Shown piece by piece: positions 1 to 11,246 of a stretch of DNA of 64,000 bases. Source of the stretch: Diphasiastrum complanatum (Eukaryota; Streptophyta; Lycopodiopsida; Lycopodiales; Lycopodiaceae); assembly GCA_029204225.1 (NCBI GenBank), contig MU831943.1, positions 31,525 through 95,524 of the forward strand, written 5' to 3'. The notes under the pieces were generated by a model, which saw nothing but the letters and a program-made list of their open reading frames with translations, was not told where the DNA came from and did not search any database. How positions within the stretch are numbered: position 1 is the first letter of the stretch; each line of letters begins with the position of its first letter. The position numbers and the translations under genes are program-made.

Positions 1-924
1 ACTTCGAGATAGATTACCTGAGGCTGAAGCTTGTTTTTTGACGCAATCACGTGCAAGGTGACCCTTGCCATTGCACTTGAAGCACAGGTTCGTCTTACGA
101 GCTTCAGCTTTATCATTGCCACCATGATGATTTTTAAAAATTTTCTTGGTTTTCTTAGGATTGTTGGAATTGGGATGTGTTTCATTAACAACTTCTCTAT
201 CTTTCCTCTTAAATTGAAAACCTTTTTTTTGCTCATTAGGTTGTTGACTCCTAGGTGGCTTAGGTGTGTCATTGAAGTATTTTGCAGCCCTAATAGCATC
301 TTCTAGGGTTTTTGGATGGTTCCTATGAACATCCACTTGGTAATCTTTTGGTAACCCATCAATAAACATTAACATTTGTACCTTGGGCGGAATATCACTA
401 TAAAGTGGATTCAGGTACTCATGAAAATCTTGAATAAATTGTTTCAAGCCTTTATTCATGGTTAGATGACTCAACTTTTGGAAGTGTTCATAGTCATCTA
501 AAAGTGGTAGAAAATAATCCCTAAAAAGCTTGCAAAAATCATCCCATATACAAGGTTGATTGCCCTTTGCAACTAACTCATCCCACCAAACTAAGGCTCT
601 TCCTTCAAGGAACATGGTGACAGTGGATAACTTCTCAGATTCAGGGAATTGGTTCATGGCAAAGTATTTATTCCAAACATTTAGCCAAGAACTTACCACT
701 TGTAAGTTCCTATCTTTCTTCTCCCCCTTAAACACTTTCACAGGAGCTGAAACTACATGCTTCTTCTGATTGGCTAACCTAGACTCTAAGTCTTGGTTTC
801 TTTGATAAGTTTCAAGAAGCTGCTTATTAGTGGCTTGAATTTGTTGGTATAAAAGTTCAAGAGCTTGTGTCACATTGGATGGGTTTGATCGATCAAATGT
901 TGGGTTTTCATTGGCTTGATCCAT
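1..924 (-). CDS. Ty3/gypsy Gag polyprotein, 3' end off the window
   Basis: Reading the minus strand from the ATG at 924 gives 308 codons to the window edge with no stop that I found. The first ~90 residues look coiled-coil (Q/L/E rich). A retrotransposon Gag core follows (motifs WLNVWNKYFAM, FLEGRALVWWDEL, WDDFCKLFRDYF), then a basic linker, then a CCHC zinc knuckle (CFKCNGKGHLARDC, C-x2-C-x4-H-x4-C) near residues 283-296. Gag of this family packages element RNA into cytoplasmic particles. It lies downstream of a PBS at 1950-1961 and an LTR at 1965-3041 on the same strand. Pol would lie left of base 1. Family assignment is firm; whether the element is still active cannot be seen. Confidence 0.85.
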   Translation of the reverse strand, partial: MDQANENPTFDRSNPSNVTQALELLYQQIQATNKQLLETYQRNQDLESRLANQKKHVVSAPVKVFKGEKKDRNLQVVSSWLNVWNKYFAMNQFPESEKLSTVTMFLEGRALVWWDELVAKGNQPCIWDDFCKLFRDYFLPLLDDYEHFQKLSHLTMNKGLKQFIQDFHEYLNPLYSDIPPKVQMLMFIDGLPKDYQVDVHRNHPKTLEDAIRAAKYFNDTPKPPRSQQPNEQKKGFQFKRKDREVVNETHPNSNNPKKTKKIFKNHHGGNDKAEARKTNLCFKCNGKGHLARDCVKKQASASGNLSRS

Positions 925-1309
925 TGGTGTTGCTTGTGTGTTTTCCTATTGTGCAAATACAACAACAGGTGCTCAAATTAGAATGACAGAAATGCTTCAA
1001 TTGTTACATCCAGTGCAAATAAAAAGCATTTACTTCTATTCATTCAATCTTATTGTTTGTAAGCTCAATCCAAGCCTACTATTTGCAAGCTTACCCAAGC
1101 TTAAGAGGAAAACAACAACAAGCTACATTTGCCTTAATCAAAAGCAAAAATGAAAACCAAATCTTTATGTATACCTTCAATACACTAATCCAAGCTAATG
1201 TTTACATAAAGTTCTCATTCCCATTCCAATTCCATTTGTCATTTCAAAAGCAATCAAAGTTTTCACATTTCTCATTTCCAAAACCAAAAAACTAGTGTCT
1301 AGAAATGGA

Positions 1310-1577
1310 TAACTAATGAAGCTTTATGAAAACTTCAATTTTCAGATCTGATTTTCAGATTTACAGGTCTGAAAATCAGAACTTCAAAATGACAAAAAAC
1401 AGAATTTCAAAACTTGTTTTATGCACAAAGTTACACTACCATTCCCTTCCTACATTGTCCTCTTCATGAAACTAGGAGATAGAAAGGTGTAACTAATGAA
1501 GTTTGAATGAAAGCTTCACTTTTCAAATCTGATTTTCAGATTTACAGGTCTGAAAAATAGAACTTCAAAATGAAAAT
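1310..1577. repeat. Imperfect direct repeat in the gypsy leader
   Basis: About 87 bp starting aactaatgaag and containing gattttcagatttacaggtc occurs at 1310-1397 and again at 1491-1577, about 181 bp apart. It lies in the untranslated leader between PBS and gag. The two copies differ by scattered substitutions. Confidence 0.75.
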
Positions 1578-1949
1578 CAGAACTTCAAACACTTCATTTA
1601 TGCAAAAAAACACTAGTTTTAATCAAAACACAAAGCTAGAATCAATCTTTTTGCCAAAAAAAAGTTTGTGTATGTAGAGGAAGACTACCTGTAACCACCC
1701 CACAAATCTTTTTTCAGAACTTTTAAAAACCCAAAGCCCACTTTAAAACTTCTCTAACATGATAAAAAAACAGCCCCTAAACAATTCTATAGGCATCACT
1801 ACTCTCTTCCAAAGAAAACTAGATTCATTGGGTACTTCAACTACAAGCTTCCTACAACTAGAAAAGCCTATAATCTTTTTCAAAAAAAAATTAGTTGGTG
1901 ATCTTAATAGAACTTGAAGAAGGTTAGAAAGGTTACCATCCTTTGTCTA

Positions 1950-1961
1950 GCTCTGATACCA
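1950..1961 (-). promoter_or_regulatory. tRNA-iMet primer binding site of gypsy element
   Basis: On the minus strand this reads TGGTATCAGAGC, the usual plant PBS complementary to initiator tRNA-Met. It sits between the LTR and the gag leader, so it fixes the element's orientation and the inner LTR border. Confidence 0.85.
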
Positions 1962-1964
1962 CTT

Positions 1965-3041
1965 TTACAAGTAGAGGTGAGGAAGTCCTCCAAATCCAAG
2001 GTAGAGCCTCCAAATGTCCTCCAAGCAACCTGCAAGCTTCAAGATGCTCCCCAACTCCAAGCTAGGATGCCTCCACCTGCAAGTAAGGATCTGCAAGCCG
2101 CCAAGTATCTCTCCTCCACCTGTGTCCCTACTCTTTAAACACAAAGATAGATAACAAACTAGCCTCAAGTATTCACCACCCAACCATAGCTAGATCCAAG
2201 CTCCAAGCAAGACCTATTTAGCACCCCCTTGCTAACCATAAACAAATCACAAGCATACCACAACACTCCATAGCATACTCAAGATCCAAACCCTACTTAT
2301 GTCTCATACCATAAGCAAGATCCAGACCTCAAGCATACTACCCCAAGAAAGCACTCTACACACTAGTAGCAACACTGGAGCATAAGCAAAGCAAACAAGA
2401 GAGATCTCTCCCTCCCAATGGGCACCCTACTACCCTCATATAGATGGCCCATGGACCCCTCCAATGCACTATGGAGTTCCATGCTTATCCAATGAGAGAG
2501 AGAGAAGCCTAGGGGAGTTAAAGAATCTCCAAAAGCCTCCATAGGCTTATGGAATGTCAAGAGACTCCTTCCATAACCTATGACTCTTTGAATGCCTTTC
2601 TTGTGGGAGTTAGGAACTCAATGGACACTTTAGAAGGGCGCCCTCCTACTAGGTCCCATTGCCCAAGTTGTGCAAGTATACTTTGGTCCTAGACCAATAA
2701 AGTGATATGGTTCAAGGTTGAGGCCCAAGGTTTAAAAAAATAGTCATCCAATGACTTTCTAACACCTCTCTAGGTTCCATACCTCCATCCAAGATATAGA
2801 CACCTACCTGCCCTTTGCCAAGGACACTAGTACCTTAATCTAAGACACCTATCCTTAATACTAAGGGTACCCCTTATCCAAGGGTCACGTGACTCCATAC
2901 CTCCAACTAAGGTATATTCACTTGCCTGCCCTTATCCAAGGGCACATACCCTTAATCCTAAGGGTACCTTGCCATTTAGCCCCCAACACTAAATGGACTA
3001 TTAGGGGTCTGAAGTACTGCTAGTTACATAGGTATGTAACA
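1965..3041 (-). mobile_element. 5' LTR of the gypsy element (borders approximate)
   Basis: The outer end on the minus strand reads TGTTACATACC, the same start as the chromovirus LTR at 42570. The inner end abuts the PBS at 1961, but the expected terminal CA is not clear there, so that border is uncertain by a few bases. The body has repeated short phrases such as cttatccaagggcac and taatcctaagggtacc (2800-2970). No second LTR copy is in the window to confirm it. Confidence 0.6.
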
Positions 3042-4014
3042 GGTCCTGTAATTGAAAGTCAACTTCTCTCATCAACACCAAAACATTAACTTGCTATCTA
3101 ATACCAAATATTGTGAAACAAGATATGCCAAAGGGAAATTGCTACAATATGCACAGATCTACAAAACACTTACACAAAGCCATACACTCTGCTAACACTT
3201 TGCTTGCTATTTCAAACAAGTACTCCAGCCAAGTTTCTTTGGCAACCCACAATCTAAAATCTTTATCATTTTTTGGGATACCAAATTGGCCACTCATAGG
3301 ACCAACACACCATTTAAGCCAGTTGCATTTTGTCTCATTTGGAACTGAAGAACAATGCAAGTGATGCAACTTTTCTAGACCAAGTGTGACCCCCATACTG
3401 GTGGTTTATGTGTTGGTCACTAACTCAAACCATTCAATGCATCTTGTTTGTCCATATGTAGTGAACAACAGATTTGGCTTCCTTTATGGTCTTGTGTGCT
3501 TTGTCCGTGCCAACATTAAACCTGGCTCTAACCTCATCCATCTCTTGTGCAATGTCATGCTACACATTCATCATGCACTCAACTCATAAATGCACACAAT
3601 AGATAGCTTGGCCAAAAAACATTTGCTCAATAATAGAAAAATGCAACATGCTCAATAATGCATACCTCATATAGCACTCTAGTAAGCATATAACATGTAA
3701 GAGGATACCACATGATGTTTCTACGTTTCAATTGCTCAGCTAGTTCAACGTCCGTAAATTTTGTCTTGAAATTATCAAATGAACACCCACACAATCGTCG
3801 AACACTATACAACTGATCGCCCAGCTTAGTTTTTACAATTCCAATTTCATTTAGCCTGATTCAGATTGACAACCAATCAACAAATAAATTATCCAAGCAA
3901 TTACTACCAACCAAATTTAAGAAAATACTGAAGCTACTAGACAAACCTATTGATTCGGTTCATGGAAGATAGTAGTGCCATTCCACTTTGGACGTCAGGC
4001 TCGATGAAGCTGGC
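3042..4014. other. Unassigned stretch with short minus-strand ORFs
   Basis: Short open frames lie on the minus strand (3142-3396, 3627-3812) in the same orientation as the orphan ORF at 4015-4572. They could be further exons or decayed parts of one element. No known domain was recognised and no splice model could be fixed. Confidence 0.3.
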
Positions 4015-4572
4015 TCAAACCAGCACATGCCTACTTATGTCACACGAAAAAGCCTCATGTATTGCCTCCATCCAACCAACGACCCGATGATTTCTGTCCC
4101 AACAAATGAACATGCGACCATGCATGTCACTCCAACATGTGTCATGCGACATTGCTTCATCAAACTTGGAACTTAATTGTTCCCAAATTAGATTCCAAAG
4201 GGCTTTTACATGGTCTTTTACAAGCACACTTTGCCCAGTGGGTGTTGCCATAGACAATATAAAATCACCCTTCTCCATTAAGTACCCATCTTCTTTGAAC
4301 AAGCGTTTCATACGCAACCTTTGTTTTCCAATAGTTTGAATTGTTCGATGGGACAAAATTCGACACAATGGAATTAATGGTGGTGGAGTGTCTCTATTCA
4401 CCTTCAGTAGAGCCATTGTGTGTGAAAGCATATCCAGATGGAATCTCAAGGGAATTGTACCAATCTCATCTACTGGCATTGACTTCTTTCTCCCTCTCTT
4501 ATCTCCCAATGCAGCAACTTCTCCACTTTCGTGGGCATCATCAATATCCGTAGCTATTACTCCAGTGTCCAC
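4015..4572 (-). CDS. Hypothetical protein, 185 codons
   Basis: An uninterrupted minus-strand frame from an ATG at 4572. The predicted protein begins acidic (DIDDAHESGE), continues with a basic patch (DKRGRKKS) and ends in a Trp/His/Cys-containing region (residues ~150-185). No catalytic or zinc motif is convincing. A frame of this length without stops in AT-rich DNA is unlikely to be pure chance but is not proof of expression. It may be a fragment of an unclassified transposon, since it is surrounded by TE debris. I do not recognise the family. Confidence 0.35.
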   Translation of the reverse strand: MDTGVIATDIDDAHESGEVAALGDKRGRKKSMPVDEIGTIPLRFHLDMLSHTMALLKVNRDTPPPLIPLCRILSHRTIQTIGKQRLRMKRLFKEDGYLMEKGDFILSMATPTGQSVLVKDHVKALWNLIWEQLSSKFDEAMSHDTCWSDMHGRMFICWDRNHRVVGWMEAIHEAFSCDISRHVLV

Positions 4573-5750
4573 AAATGATTGGGTTGTCTACATAAGCTCA
4601 ATCGAGTCCATATTTTGAATACCTTCAATTGGGTCAGTGACACCTATGTCATGAATAACGTGAAAGCCAATAATTTATCATAAGCCAACTCACCAATATG
4701 ATTTAGACCAAAATTATATCTCACAAATAAACAATATATACCAACCTCTTCAACCAATGCATCATCCGACAAGTGCATGCAAGAGCTTTTCGTATGTTCC
4801 ATTTTGAAGAAGTGTTTTCGCTTGTGATCTTGTCAAAACCATGTTGTGCATTTTACTCGCCATTGTTGTATTAGCGGGATTGTATAGCACAATAACAATA
4901 TAAAACATCACCCATTTAAAACAATGCAAAGTACCCACATTGGCACCCACTTACCGATTCGTTTTCAAGCAAGACTATAGGATGTCTCAACTCCTAGACC
5001 ACGATAGGTTTTTGCTTGTTAGCAAAAAAACAGGAAAAAATTAGACAAAACAAAAACAAGTAAAATAAATAGCACAAAACTTTTCTAGTATTATTACATA
5101 ACCAAAAGTTTGTCATAATCATAACCATGCCCAGAAAAGTTTGTCAAAACTATAATCAGGTCCAGAGAAGCAAGGAAAATGATAACATTATAGCAAGGTC
5201 TAGAGCCTTCTTTACATTAAGAATTGTGGCTTTTGCAATCACTGATTGTCCTAGGGGGCTTTTTTCTATTTAATTTAATCCTTCTTGGAGTTGGAGCTTT
5301 GTCTAAGAGCTTAAGCACCCTTGGTACTTACAAGGTAGTTGGCCCAACAAATTAATAATTAGCATAAATGAGTAAACCCAGTGCTTGAGAAAATATACAG
5401 AGTATAAGAACAGGATTTGCATAACTTCTCAAAAATAAGATTTTCTTTTAAATAGTCCATTCAGCTTGGAATATATGTTCCTAATAACTGAAAAGGTTTG
5501 AGCTGTGTGGGTTTTGTGGTTTAAAATATTAGGGCAAAACGACCATAAATTCTTCGAGAAAAATCTATTTTTGACAATCTCGTGTCAACACAATTAGCTG
5601 GATTTAAACCTTGGCATTCATAATATGTTTACATATAAATATGACATTTGACCATTGTCCACTATCTCACTTAGTACACTCTATCTCCTACCCCATTTTG
5701 TCAATACATGAGCCTCTTTGGTTGTTTTTTCGTTCATTTCATTTTGTGCT
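4573..5750. other. No recognisable gene
   Basis: AT-rich sequence with one short minus-strand frame (4762-4950) of unknown nature. I see no TE domain, LTR border or RNA gene here. Confidence 0.4.
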
Positions 5751-5763
5751 CCGAACGACATTT

Positions 5764-5804
5764 GAGCTGCAGCTAGGCAAAATTTTGTTGCCTAGCTGCA
5801 GCTC
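5764..5804. repeat. Perfect 17-bp inverted repeat (isolated unit of the hairpin array)
   Basis: Left arm 5764-5780 starts GAGCTGCAGCTAGGCAA. Right arm 5788-5804 is its exact reverse complement. The loop is 7 nt (aattttg). The flank (acatttgagct before it) matches the repeat unit of the array at 6566-6935, so this is an outlying copy of the same unit. Confidence 0.85.
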
Positions 5805-5898
5805 GTCTAGTTGCAGCTAATGACAATTAGTTAGTCTTTGCTTGAAAAAGAAGTGGAGGGAAGCTGGAGCTTCCATACCATATAACAGTTGACTATCT

Positions 5899-6288
5899 AT
5901 GTATTACCCAGGGATTCCTCTTGATGCAGCCCTGAAAGAGGAGAACGAGAAACTTCTGAAAATTCTTATGGAAGCTGATCACCGCAAACTAATTTCAGAT
6001 CTCATTCAAGTCGTAGAGACTGGCGTGGCTACAGGTGATCAAGATCTCATTCACGTCGTAGAGACTGGCGGAGCTATTAGTAATCACGGGACTACTGGTA
6101 TTTTATGCGAAATTATCAGATATCTCAGTCACATCACAGATAGTACTATTGGTAATGAGCACGAACTTATTCAATATCTCATTCTCATCGCAGAGACTCC
6201 CAGGCCGGCTACTAGTAATCAGGACCAACTTATTCAAAATCTAATTCAAGTCACAGAGACTACCGAGTATTCAAATTATTCTCAATGA
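5899..6288 (+). CDS. Hypothetical ORF built of internal repeats
   Basis: A 129-codon frame whose product repeats a ~30-residue unit, with variants such as LISDLIQVVETG, DLIHVVETG, LIQYLILIAET and LIQNLIQVTET. The DNA repeats as well (phrases like attcaagtc.cagagac), so the frame arose by tandem duplication. Each unit has an amphipathic Leu/Ile pattern that could form a helix. It lies between the lone hairpin at 5764 and the hairpin array at 6566. No family was recognised; it may be non-functional. Confidence 0.3.
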   Translation: MYYPGIPLDAALKEENEKLLKILMEADHRKLISDLIQVVETGVATGDQDLIHVVETGGAISNHGTTGILCEIIRYLSHITDSTIGNEHELIQYLILIAETPRPATSNQDQLIQNLIQVTETTEYSNYSQ

Positions 6289-6429
6289 ACTTATTCAAAA
6301 TCTCATAGGAAATAACAAAAGCTAGAGAATCACAAACAAACCATTTGCAGACAAAAACAAAGCAACAGAGAACAAGATCAAAGAGGAGGTGCAACACAGC
6401 TGTAGAAAGCAAAGTTTTAAACAAAAGAG

Positions 6430-6560
6430 CTTGGCGCATTGCCAAAGATCCATGCTAGGCAGGCGCATTGCCAGACAGATCCAGCCAGATAGGAGCATTG
6501 CGAGACAGATCCATGCGCATTGCCAGGCAAATCTAGCCAAACAGGACAACTTGGAGCCTT
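6430..6560. repeat. Short interspersed repeats of gcgcattgccag
   Basis: The phrase gcgcattgcca(g)acagatcca recurs about four times (around 6434, 6471, 6492, 6515) with variants. It is related to the arms of the neighbouring hairpin array. Confidence 0.6.
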
Positions 6561-6565
6561 CTAGT

Positions 6566-6935
6566 GGGCTGCAGCCAGGCAAATTTTTGCCTAGCGCATT
6601 GCTTGCTAGCGAGCAATGCGCCAAGCAAAATTTTTCTGCCTGGCTACAGCTCGCAAGAAACTATGGCACCCAAGCAATGAAAGGCATTGAACTACATTTG
6701 AGCTTCAGCCAGGCCAAAATTTTTTGCCTGGCTGCAACTTGCAAGAAACGATGGTAGCCAAGCAATGAAAGGCATCAAACTACATTTGAGCTTCAGCAAG
6801 GCAAAATTTTTAGCAAAAAAAATTTGCCTAGCTGCATCTTGCAAGAAACAACGGTAGCCAAGCAATGAAAGGCATCGAACTACATTTGAGCTTCAGCCAT
6901 GAATTTTTTTTTTGCCTGGCTGCAGTTCACAAGGC
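6566..6935. repeat. Tandem array of hairpin-forming repeat units
   Basis: Three to four units spaced about 90-95 bp. Each pairs a hairpin (CAGCCAGGC ... GCCTGGCTG, A/T loop) with a spacer such as gcaagaaac.atgg.a.ccaagc and gaactacatttgagcttcag. The first unit contains a nested perfect 10-bp stem at 6594-6603/6612-6621 (GCGCATTGCT / AGCAATGCGC) inside a larger ~40-bp imperfect inverted repeat. Later copies carry stem mismatches. Confidence 0.75.
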
Positions 6936-7540
6936 AGGAAAAATAGCTTGGATCTCAAACATAGCAAAGAGTTTCTTACCTCAAACCAGAGCTTAAACAA
7001 GATCGAAGGCAGCACTTGGAACAACCGCAAGAGAAAGCACTCCAAGAACTCCGAGAATCCAAAACACTCAAAGAGTTAAGTCTAGGGTTTCGATGCTCTA
7101 GAGTTCAGTTTACACTTCACCTCAAAAAACGTGCTCGAGTGTTGGAGTCACTTACCCAGGGCATTTTGGGCCTTTTTAGTTTTATAAATTATTTAAAATG
7201 TTACTTACGTTAAATTAGTTTTATGTCTTTTTTTTTGTCTTCTTTTATAAACATCGATTGACTGACAAGTTAGCAGTTAGGCCTGTCCTTTGATTTTTAT
7301 TTTCTATAGGTTAGGTGTCTTCTCTTGGGGAATAGCACCAAAGTTATTAATGTGGTACACAGCCAAATCATAGGATGTGGATAGCTTACCCAGATAGCAT
7401 TATTTTTCAAAATCGGTAGGATGGCCTCTTAACTATAGATGATAACTTGGCATGCTAAATCCCATCATCTTAATAATGTAGCCGAATTTCGTTTAATTTT
7501 CACTAGAGCAATGATGATTTGTACTGGCTAGGAAATCTGT
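6936..7540. other. No recognisable gene
   Basis: AT-rich sequence with one short frame (7016-7213) lacking known features. No LTR border or domain was seen. Confidence 0.4.
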
Positions 7541-8521
7541 ATGCCTTTTGCAGCAGTATTTTCATTTAATTTCGGTGAAGCAATATTGGTTGATAAAGAT
7601 GGAAATGTGATACATACCATTGGAATCGTGATTCTCCGTCCATTTTGTGTTGTTGCATCTGCAAGAATCATTCCATCAACAAGCATGGATCAACAGATTG
7701 ATTTAACCTTGACCACCTCTAGTGAGGATGAGAGTGCTGCTCACATTACAGGGACAAATGTGGATAAAACTCATGTTATTCAGTCTGCGATATCAATTTT
7801 AAAAATGTTCAAAATGTTGCCTGTATCATGTAAGTTGCGAAAGATCATCGAAGTTTGTGGAGCTCCTAGAGAAGTGAAGGAAATGCCCAAATAATACAAT
7901 GGAGATAAGCTATTTGAGTTTCCACCATCACACATGACAGACATGGAGGGCATGCAAAGAGCATTTGACTGTCACAACTGGATTCGCTACACAACCTTCA
8001 CAATGCAGAGATTTCTAGGGGTGGTTTGTTTATCTATGTGTGGTGGCGCATTTGAGTGTCGTAATATCAATTGCAGTTATTTGTTGTCATTCGAGAAGAA
8101 CAATTCCAAACACTTCTCTGGAAGATTGCTAACTAGGTGTCCAATAGGACTAGTTTCAAGTGGCGTTGGTAGCACGAAATGTCAACATTGTAATCATCCA
8201 CCCTACTGTACAAGGCATTGTACAGATAAGATTTATTAGTGTATTTCAAATGACACGAGATACACTAGAATGGCCATACACTTGGGTTTCCATGATCATG
8301 AGTTCGGTGTTGGAGATTCATATGTCAACATGGAGAAAGCACAAGATCTGGTAATGAAGAAGGCCTCTAAGAACATTATGCATACACCAAAGAGAATTCA
8401 AAAGGACTTGGCCAAAGAGTTGATTTCAGATCACTTGTTGGCAACATCATCGACATCTCCTATAGATTCTACAAGGCTAGATAAATTGTTGTCTTTGATT
8501 GAACCCACTACAAAAAATTGA
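7541..8521 (+). pseudogene. Pseudogene of unknown (probably transposon) protein, two in-frame stops
   Basis: One frame runs from the ATG at 7541 to 8521, broken only by TAA at 7892-7894 and TAG at 8237-8239. The pieces before, between and after these stops are therefore one decayed ORF of ~326 codons. Part 2 carries a Cys cluster (KCQHC-x5-YCTRHC) that suggests a zinc-binding site. Part 3 begins IHLGFHDHEFGVGDSYV and is helical and Lys-rich. A typical intron border (gtatgggc...ttattgcag) lies between 8524 and 8608, followed by another open stretch (8609-8836). The family is not recognised; a transposase or captured host gene are both possible. Confidence 0.5.
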
Positions 8522-8608
8522 AGGTATGGGCATGCATAAATTTCTAACATGTCATTTGGGCTTGAAGTATCTGTATATCTTTAATTTCTTGATGGTTAAT
8601 TATTGCAG

Positions 8609-8836
8609 ACTAAAAAAATGGATAACGTAAGGAAAGAATTGCAGCATGTCGATCTATACCATGAAATAACTTCATTCCTATATTTAAAAGAACATTGTGC
8701 ATACCAATTCTTCCATGGATCATTGTTCCCTGGACAATTGCATGACAAAACAAATAGATGTCATATTTTCAAGATGTCAACTACTGGACCAGCGTCGAGG
8801 AGTGGAACTTGTACAAAGAATGCAGCCAGGGAATGA
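8609..8836 (+). pseudogene. Probable second exon of the 7541 pseudogene
   Basis: An open frame starts after ttattgcag (8600-8608), a good acceptor, and encodes a short segment (DLYHEITSFLYL, YQFFHGSLFPGQ). It is next to the preceding pseudogene on the same strand. Whether it is really spliced to it is inference, because the upstream frame ends in TGA just before the donor. Confidence 0.35.
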
Positions 8837-8929
8837 TCTAGCAAGATCTTAGTGTTGTTTTGATCATGTACACCGAATTAAATATTGGGTCACAATGGCG
8901 GCCCATGTATATGACGTACGATATGAATT

Positions 8930-9732
8930 TTTGCACCGTGAACCATTCAAATTTGAAGGAGTATGGGCAAAGGAGGTCCTTGGGCTGATACATAGTGATC
9001 TATGTGGGCCTATGAAGATTCCATCTATAGCCGGATCGTAGTACTTCGTTACATTTATTGATAATTACACACATATGACATTTGTCTACTTCTTGAAGAA
9101 AAGTTTGATGTATTATAGTCTTTAAACAGTTCAAAAATTTCGCTGAAACACGAACAAGAAGAAAAATCAAAGTTTTGCGATCTGATAATGGTGGAGAATA
9201 CACCAGTACAGAACTCAAAAACTTCTGCCAACATGAAGGAATTGAAAGACATTATATTGTGCCTTACACACCACAACACAATGGGGTAGCAAAAAGAAAG
9301 AATCGAACCCTAATGGAAGCAACAAGATGCATGATGGCACAAGTGAAGCTGTCAAAGAAATTTTGGGCAGAAGCTATACTAACAGCCGTCTATCTACAGA
9401 ATAGGAGCAGGACAGTTGCTGTAAGCGATGTCACACCCTATGAAGCCTGGATTGGTGACAAACCCAACCTGTCACATATCAGAGTGTTTGGTTGCAGAGC
9501 ATACATGCATGTGCCTCAGGAAAAGAGGTCCAAGCTTGATGAAAAATCAAGACCCATGATATTTGTGGGATATGCAATCAATTCACCTGGCTATAGGTTG
9601 TATGATCCTGAAACCAATAAGGTGCAAGTAAGCAGAGATGTCAAGTTTGATGAGCAGACATTCCGGGAAGACGTAGACCATACTGGTTATCAATGGAGTT
9701 GCCCTGATATTGTAAAGATTGTACTTGTTTGA
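8930..9732 (+). pseudogene. Ty1/copia integrase fragment
   Basis: A copia integrase core. The first catalytic Asp is in IHSDLCGPM (~8990), the second in SDNGGEY (~9182). After NGVA, exactly 35 residues after the second Asp, the residue is Lys (NGVAKRKNR) where the family has catalytic Glu. A TAG lies in GS*YFVTF (~9040) and a frameshift near 9115. The C-terminal part (VFGCRAYMHVP, FVGYA, GYRLYDPET) is open to 9732. Protease and RT are absent. This is a dead fragment. Confidence 0.85.
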
Positions 9733-10787
<1,055 letters not shown>

Positions 10788-11231
10788 TGTTAGGATCTAG
10801 TGCAATATGCAGATCACATCGAAATCACCATATACACTCCTCACAAGCTCTCAAAGATGGCACAAGCAAAAGCTTTGTATAACAAAGAGAAAATTGTACA
10901 TATAGTGTATTCACAAACTGTATGAAAAGACAGGTGTTCTAAAATTAGCCTACCACCTAGGCTTGATATGGCCAAATTCGACCGACAAACTCGGGACATG
11001 CCCCCCGAGTATACTAGCAAGTACTGTAAATAACATTGTATAGGCTAATTTTCCTACGTGTGGCTACCCGATTAACCCAAGTAGTTGTCTTCGAGATCAG
11101 TGCCAGACCGATATGTCCATAGCAGGTCACGTCCTAAACAGAACTGAATACAGTAAATCTAACTAACTGTACACTGATTACAGTATCACATTTGAAGCTT
11201 ATACTAAATCAGATCAACCTGATTTCTAACA
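10788..11231 (-). mobile_element. Copia-type 3' LTR
   Basis: 444 bp bounded by TGTTAGGATC on the left and TTTCTAACA on the right, giving 6-bp terminal inverted repeats TGTTAG/CTAACA. On the minus strand the purine-rich AAGGGAGAG lies just outside (11232-11246), the expected position of a PPT before a 3' LTR. The internal region should therefore lie at higher coordinates. No partner LTR was found. Confidence 0.75.
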
Positions 11232-11246
11232 CTCTCCCTTAAGCTC
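11232..11246 (-). promoter_or_regulatory. Polypurine tract of copia element
   Basis: The minus strand reads TTAAGGGAGAG directly before TGTTAG of the LTR. This is the plus-strand priming site layout seen in plant copia elements. Confidence 0.7.

Noticed and set aside
6566-6935. CRISPR-like direct repeats
   Set aside because: Plant nuclear context, units diverged, and the spacers are themselves repeated.
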